Source: Fidelibacterota bacterium UBA2980 (lineage in GTDB: Bacteria; Fidelibacterota; Marinisomatia; Marinisomatales; Marinisomataceae). Taken from it: a stretch of DNA of 8,204 nt. Shown in pieces: positions 6,770-8,204 of this stretch. Each line of letters starts with the position of its first letter. The stretch's first letter is position 1. The translations under genes were made by a program, and so were the position numbers. The stretch covers positions 13,176 through 21,379 of the forward strand of contig DEAO01000034.1 of assembly GCA_002348725.1 (NCBI GenBank). The letters run 5' to 3'. Under the pieces are notes generated by a model. It ran no database searches, was not told where the DNA came from, and saw only the letters and a program-made list of their open reading frames with translations.

Positions 6770-7847
6770 CCAAAATATACTTTTTTGCGGTGGAGGGACA
6801 GGTGGTCATTACTATCCACTAATGGCAATTAAACAAGAGCTTGATAAAAGTCTTAATAATAAAAAGATGTACTATATTGGATCAAAATATGGAATAGAAT
6901 CAAAGAAGATATCTTTTGAAAATATAAAAAGTTTATTAATTCCAATTAGAGGATTTAATCGATCTTTCAGTGTTAAAAATTGTATAAAAAATTTCATTTT
7001 GATATTTCAATTATTATTTGGTTTTGCAAGAGTTTTAATTTTCTTTATAGTTAATAAACCAAGTTTGGTTATTGCAAGCGGAGGATATTCTTCTTTCTTG
7101 CCTCTCCAAATGGCAAAAATATTTAATATTCCATATTTCATACATGAACAAAATTCATTTCCAGGTATTGTAACAAGAATATTTGGCAAGAGCGCAAAAG
7201 TTGTATTTCTTGGGTTTGATAATGCTAAAAATTACTTAAAGAATACTAATACGATTTTTACTGGTAATCCTATACATATTAAACCTTTTATTGAGATAAA
7301 TCTGAATATTGATTTTACTAAAAAAACACTACTAATTGTAGGAGGGAGTCAAGGTTCTGAATTTTTAAACCATCTAATATCTAATGGCATTGAAAAAGAT
7401 ATTATTCCTAACATTAATGTTATTTGGCTTGTTGGGGAGAATAATTTTGACAAATATAAAAAATACGAATCTGATTCAATTAAGATATTCTCATTTGTTG
7501 ACAATATGCCGTATCTATATGATACTGCTAATTTAGTTGTATCACGCTCTGGGGCAATGACTGTATCTGAATTATTGCAGTTTAATAGGCCTGCAATCTT
7601 TATTCCTTTCAAGTTTGCTGCAGATAATCATCAATATTATAATGCAAAAACATTAACAGACAACTTATCATCTGTTGTTATAGAAGAAAAAGATGTTACT
7701 AGTGATTTGTTATTTAGGAAAGTTGATGAAATATTAAATAATGAAATAGTTTATTCTTCTATGATGAATAATATAAAAAATATTACTAAACCGGATTCTT
7801 TAACAATAATCAAAGAAAATATTTTGGAGCATCTGTATGCTAGCTAG
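6759..7847 (+). CDS. murG: UDP-GlcNAc--lipid I N-acetylglucosaminyltransferase MurG
   Basis: MurG is a GT28 enzyme peripheral to the inner membrane that transfers GlcNAc from UDP-GlcNAc to lipid I, making lipid II. The 362 residues show the GT-B layout. The N-terminal domain carries GGGTGGHYYP (11-20), SGGYSS (107-112) and HEQNSFPG (129-136). The linker has TGNP (168-171). The C-terminal nucleotide-sugar domain carries GGSQGS (195-200), SRSGAMTVSEL (262-272) and AADNHQYYNA (287-296). A hydrophobic, basic patch near 74-98 fits the membrane-association face. Length is typical (about 355-365). The start is GTG, overlapping ftsW by 11 nt; no in-frame ATG lies nearby. The gene overlaps murC by 11 nt, so expression is probably coupled to both neighbours. 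The lipid I it needs comes from MraY, whose gene is not in this window. Confidence 0.97.
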   Translation: MSTSQNILFCGGGTGGHYYPLMAIKQELDKSLNNKKMYYIGSKYGIESKKISFENIKSLLIPIRGFNRSFSVKNCIKNFILIFQLLFGFARVLIFFIVNKPSLVIASGGYSSFLPLQMAKIFNIPYFIHEQNSFPGIVTRIFGKSAKVVFLGFDNAKNYLKNTNTIFTGNPIHIKPFIEINLNIDFTKKTLLIVGGSQGSEFLNHLISNGIEKDIIPNINVIWLVGENNFDKYKKYESDSIKIFSFVDNMPYLYDTANLVVSRSGAMTVSELLQFNRPAIFIPFKFAADNHQYYNAKTLTDNLSSVVIEEKDVTSDLLFRKVDEILNNEIVYSSMMNNIKNITKPDSLTIIKENILEHLYAS

Positions 7848-8204
7848 TATAAAAAATATACATTTCATTGGTATTGGCGGTATTGGCATGAGTGGGATTG
7901 CAGAACTTCTTCATAATCAAGATTTTAATATTACTGGATCTGACTTATCAAAATCTTCTAATGTAGAAAGACTTGAAAAATTGGGTATTCAAATATCTAT
8001 TGGTCATAGCGCAGAAAATATAAATGAATTAGACTTAGTTGTCTATTCTGATGCTATTCCAAAGGACAATTGTGAGCTGATAGAAACAAAAAAACAAAAT
8101 ATCCTATGTTATTCGAGAGCAAAAATGATTTCACAAATTGCAAAACTGAAAAGTTCTACAGTTGCTATTTCGGGTACTCATGGAAAAACAACAACAACAT
8201 CAAT
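7837..8204 (+). CDS. murC: UDP-N-acetylmuramate--L-alanine ligase MurC (3'-truncated)
   Basis: Only the first 122 codons of this gene are in the window; the frame is open to the right edge. MurC adds the first residue, L-Ala, to UDP-MurNAc. The visible part has the N-terminal UDP-binding fold opening with HFIGIGGIGMSGIAELL (9-25), SDLS (35-38), a VVYSDAIP strand (68-75), SRAKMISQI (93-101), and the P-loop GTHGKTTTT (113-121). The His in GTHGKT is typical of MurC, where MurD has Asn. The recycling ligase Mpl shares this layout, but position directly after murG favours MurC. ATG 7837 follows TGGAG (7825-7829) by 7 nt and lies inside the murG 3' end, out of frame with it by 11 nt of overlap. Full-length MurC is about 450-480 residues, so three quarters are missing because of the window edge. 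Confidence 0.95.
   Translation, partial: MLASIKNIHFIGIGGIGMSGIAELLHNQDFNITGSDLSKSSNVERLEKLGIQISIGHSAENINELDLVVYSDAIPKDNCELIETKKQNILCYSRAKMISQIAKLKSSTVAISGTHGKTTTTS

Noticed and set aside
7837..8204. Mpl (recycling ligase) instead of MurC
   Set aside because: The visible N-terminal part cannot fully separate the two, but the location right after murG in a dcw operon strongly favours MurC.

Overview
The window is a gene-dense, AT-rich (very roughly 30% GC by eye) stretch of a bacterial chromosome. It carries the first part of a division and cell wall (dcw) cluster, all on the + strand. The order is the 3' end of a membrane protein gene that looks RodZ-like, then mraZ, rsmH (mraW), ftsL, ftsI (pbpB), murD, ftsW, murG and the 5' end of murC, which runs off the right edge. 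The only real intergenic gap is the 134 bp in front of mraZ.

Organism: the sequence gives no direct taxonomic marker. Hints are strong AT bias, a class B PBP with one C-terminal PASTA domain, an RsmH with a 'KTCAR-FQALRI' segment in place of the commoner 'HPATR-FQALRI', and readable Shine-Dalgarno sites at most internal genes. A Gram-negative marine lineage of the wider FCB type (for example Marinimicrobia/SAR406) is my best guess, held weakly. Classical Bacteroidota are less likely because they usually lack Shine-Dalgarno sites.

Layout: positions 1-639 hold the incomplete upstream gene. Positions 640-773 hold a near-consensus sigma-70 type promoter (TTGACT, 17 nt, TAATAT). It is followed at once by a 10-bp-period direct repeat of GTGG(G/T)TAATT, which has the spacing of MraZ operator boxes. 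From 774 to the right edge seven complete genes and one partial gene are chained by overlaps of 1, 8, 8, 4, 4, 11 and 11 nt, so one polycistronic, translationally coupled transcript is expected.

How the genes work together: MraZ probably represses the promoter in front of its own gene. RsmH methylates 16S rRNA. MurC and MurD add L-Ala and D-Glu to UDP-MurNAc. MurG makes lipid II. FtsW polymerises it and FtsI cross-links the septal strands, while FtsL helps hold and activate FtsW-FtsI. The block murE-murF-mraY, which in many bacteria sits between ftsI and murD, is absent here, and ftsI joins murD directly by an ATGA overlap. I see no mobile elements, CRISPR, tRNA or rRNA, and no clearly new system. 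The points most worth checking are the missing block, the mraZ operator, the compacted MurD central domain and the RodZ-like neighbour.
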